Assembly: GCA_016186245.1 (NCBI GenBank)
Contig: JACPLZ010000027.1
Coordinates: forward strand, 1-32,507
Origin: Candidatus Peregrinibacteria bacterium
GTDB lineage: Bacteria; Patescibacteriota; Gracilibacteria; UBA1369; LOWO2-01-FULL-3
Direction of reading: 5' to 3'
DNA: 32,507 bases
Shown here one piece after another: positions 31,015 through 32,507 of the stretch; positions within the stretch are counted from its first letter, which is position 1; each line of letters opens with the position of its first letter. The position numbers and the translations under genes were made by a program. Below the pieces are notes generated by a model that did not search any database, was not told the origin of the DNA, and saw only the letters and a program-made list of their open reading frames with translations.

Positions 31015-32031
31015 ATGAACGGTGAAACATCCGCTCCGGAAGACCGTCTAGGACATGAAGATAATGGCAGTTCAAATGATGATTACGATCTCCGTGAAGA
31101 ATTGGCAGGTGTCAGAGAGAGAATTTTACATCCGGTACATCCGGACATATCAATCACGCACCTAAGAGATGGCGATGACGAACGATTTTCCCAGGAAGCC
31201 ATTAATGACCTCAAACTGGAAGCGGAAGAACTGGGTATTACCCTTGTCCTGCCTCCATACAGTCATGATATGGTCCCTCCGGTATTTGATTCCATAAGAG
31301 GTCGGGCTTTAAGAACAATTCAGACTCAACAAAAAGAACTTGGAGCCAGGAATACCAGAGAAGTTAGCGGTAACGTTGTGGTAAAAGTACGGCCGGGCGA
31401 CAGGAGTTTAAGGCTTGGAGTTGCAGGAAGTGATAGAGAAACGTTAAGGTTGGAAGAATTGCTTGGCGCGAAAGTCAGAAAACTTACCAATGGGCAGCTT
31501 GCACTTAAAGGTTCTTATCTCAAGCCAAGTGTAAGTGTTGAAGAATTTTTCGGTTCCAAAACGCCACGATCAGAATACGCAGGTATCGAACAGGCTTTTA
31601 TCGGTCTCTTGCAACAGGCCGATGTCAAATTGCCCGGTATCCTTGAGCAGGTTTTAGATGCACAGACTCATAGACGCAGGGGACTTCTTTGGGAAATACT
31701 GTCAAACGCCCAGGAAAACAGGTCTGAAGATATAGTGCGTGAAGGATTCAGCGCATCCCATATCGAATTTGTCTATTTATTCTATACTCCTGGAGACAAG
31801 ACGATGAAACTGCTTCAACATGAAGGGATTTTATCACCAACAGGCAGCGAATTAATTGAAGGGGTTTTATCGGTAACGGGACATACACCAAAAGAAGGAA
31901 TATTTAAAAAAAGTAGGACCAGGAAAGATATAGCAAGAATGTTAGCTTCTGGAGAATTGGTTGTATTTAAATTCAGGGTTCCAGTCATCGACCAGGCTGA
32001 GGGAATAATGAGGCATGGAAGCCAATATTAA
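31015..32031 (+). CDS. Uncharacterised 338-residue soluble protein
   Basis: I do not recognise this protein. The first 28 residues are acidic and look disordered (E-D-N-G-S-S-N-D-D-Y-D). The rest alternates helix and strand with no signal peptide, membrane helix or known catalytic motif. A basic stretch near the end (FKKSRTRKDIARML) could contact nucleic acid, but this is only a charge pattern. It has its own promoter and lies on the opposite strand between mutL and mutS. Its stop overlaps the mutS stop within the palindrome TTAA (32028-32031). Confidence 0.75.
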   Translation: MNGETSAPEDRLGHEDNGSSNDDYDLREELAGVRERILHPVHPDISITHLRDGDDERFSQEAINDLKLEAEELGITLVLPPYSHDMVPPVFDSIRGRALRTIQTQQKELGARNTREVSGNVVVKVRPGDRSLRLGVAGSDRETLRLEELLGAKVRKLTNGQLALKGSYLKPSVSVEEFFGSKTPRSEYAGIEQAFIGLLQQADVKLPGILEQVLDAQTHRRRGLLWEILSNAQENRSEDIVREGFSASHIEFVYLFYTPGDKTMKLLQHEGILSPTGSELIEGVLSVTGHTPKEGIFKKSRTRKDIARMLASGELVVFKFRVPVIDQAEGIMRHGSQY

Positions 32032-32507
32032 ATCCCATACCGATCCTGCATTTCATTCGATTTTTGCATGGCCTCCAATGTGGTCATGCTTTCAATTTGC
32101 CGCTGCTCGCGATTTTGAGACTCAAATTTCCTGATATGTTTTGTCTCCAATTCTGTCAGCACGCCGCGCGCCCTGCCAACTACATCAGCAGGCAGTCCGG
32201 CCAATTTTGCAACCTCTATACCGTAGCTTTTATCAATTCCGCCTTCCATTATTTTGTACAAAAACACCACGCCGTCTTTTTCGTTTTCTCTCACGGCCAC
32301 GCTCAAATTGCAGGCGCCGTTAAGACGTTCAGCCAGCTCGATCAGTTCATGATAATGGGTTGCAAATAAAGTTTTTGCGCCGATTTTATCATGGATAAAT
32401 TCGCTTATCGCCCAGGCGATGCTCACGCCGTCATAGGTGGAAGTTCCACGCCCGATTTCATCCAGAATAATTAAACTCCGATCGGTGGCATTGTTTAGAA
32501 TATATGC
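32028..32507 (-). CDS. mutS: DNA mismatch repair protein MutS, C-terminal part
   Basis: Only the last 159 residues are in the window; the frame continues past the right edge. The visible part has the Walker B and signature segment LDEIGRGTSTYDGVSIAWA and the ATHYHELIELAE loop of the MutS ATPase domain, followed by KSYGIEVAKLAGLP (composite-site motif) and a helical tail. MutS recognises mismatches as a dimer and recruits MutL. The internal ATG at 32426 is not the start. Confidence 0.96.
   Translation of the reverse strand, partial: AYILNNATDRSLIILDEIGRGTSTYDGVSIAWAISEFIHDKIGAKTLFATHYHELIELAERLNGACNLSVAVRENEKDGVVFLYKIMEGGIDKSYGIEVAKLAGLPADVVGRARGVLTELETKHIRKFESQNREQRQIESMTTLEAMQKSNEMQDRYGI

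Overview
The window looks like a chromosomal segment of a Candidate Phyla Radiation (Patescibacteria) bacterium, possibly Peregrinibacteria-like. The phylum-level guess is inference. It rests on adjacent DUF3352 and DUF4012 membrane proteins, a shortened alanyl-tRNA synthetase, very large SLH-anchored surface proteins, a scarcity of Shine-Dalgarno sequences, and the mix of core genes. UGA is used as a stop codon and no gene is interrupted by in-frame UGA. This argues against the UGA=Gly code of Gracilibacteria and Absconditabacteria.

Region 1 (1-10967, + strand) is a cell-surface block. It holds the 3' part of a giant Thr/Ala/Asp-rich surface protein, a small TPR lipoprotein, and two secreted SLH proteins. 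The two SLH proteins share a C-terminal architecture of FN3-like domain, Asp-Thr linker and three SLH repeats; their SLH regions are about 95% identical. The second also carries Ig-like domains, a CBM-like domain and a CHRD/SOD-like domain. Intrinsic terminators follow three of these genes.

Region 2 (10966-12939) is a small-system island. It holds an AbiEi/AbiEii toxin-antitoxin operon on the - strand, with a nearly perfect 39-bp operator-like palindrome over its promoter, and a DUF4258/DUF2283 two-gene pair on the + strand.

Region 3 (12940-20813) holds metK, a family 2 glycosyltransferase, a DUF4143 AAA ATPase, an unrecognised 453-residue protein, nnrD and eno, and a degenerate metallo-beta-lactamase-fold protein. 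The gene order eno, nnrD, unknown protein on the - strand looks like an operon. eno and the MBL-fold gene diverge from back-to-back promoters.

Region 4 (20814-21385) has a YefM/Phd-type antitoxin gene with a TGTACA-pair operator, the wreck of its RelE-type toxin (internal deletion and frameshift), and tRNA-Arg(CCU).

Region 5 (21515-32507) holds miaB, alaS, the DUF3352-DUF4012 pair, mutL, an unrecognised 338-residue protein and the 3' part of mutS. alaS is flanked on both sides by copies of a roughly 143-nt structured repeat. The two cores are about 90% identical and differ by changes that mostly preserve pairing, while the outer inverted arms are entirely different in sequence at each site. 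This is the most unusual thing in the window.

Short GC-rich hairpin repeats, variants of a widespread intergenic family, are scattered between genes. Two have expanded into three-copy tandem arrays and one lies in frame inside miaB. No gene-free stretch exceeds 300 bases.
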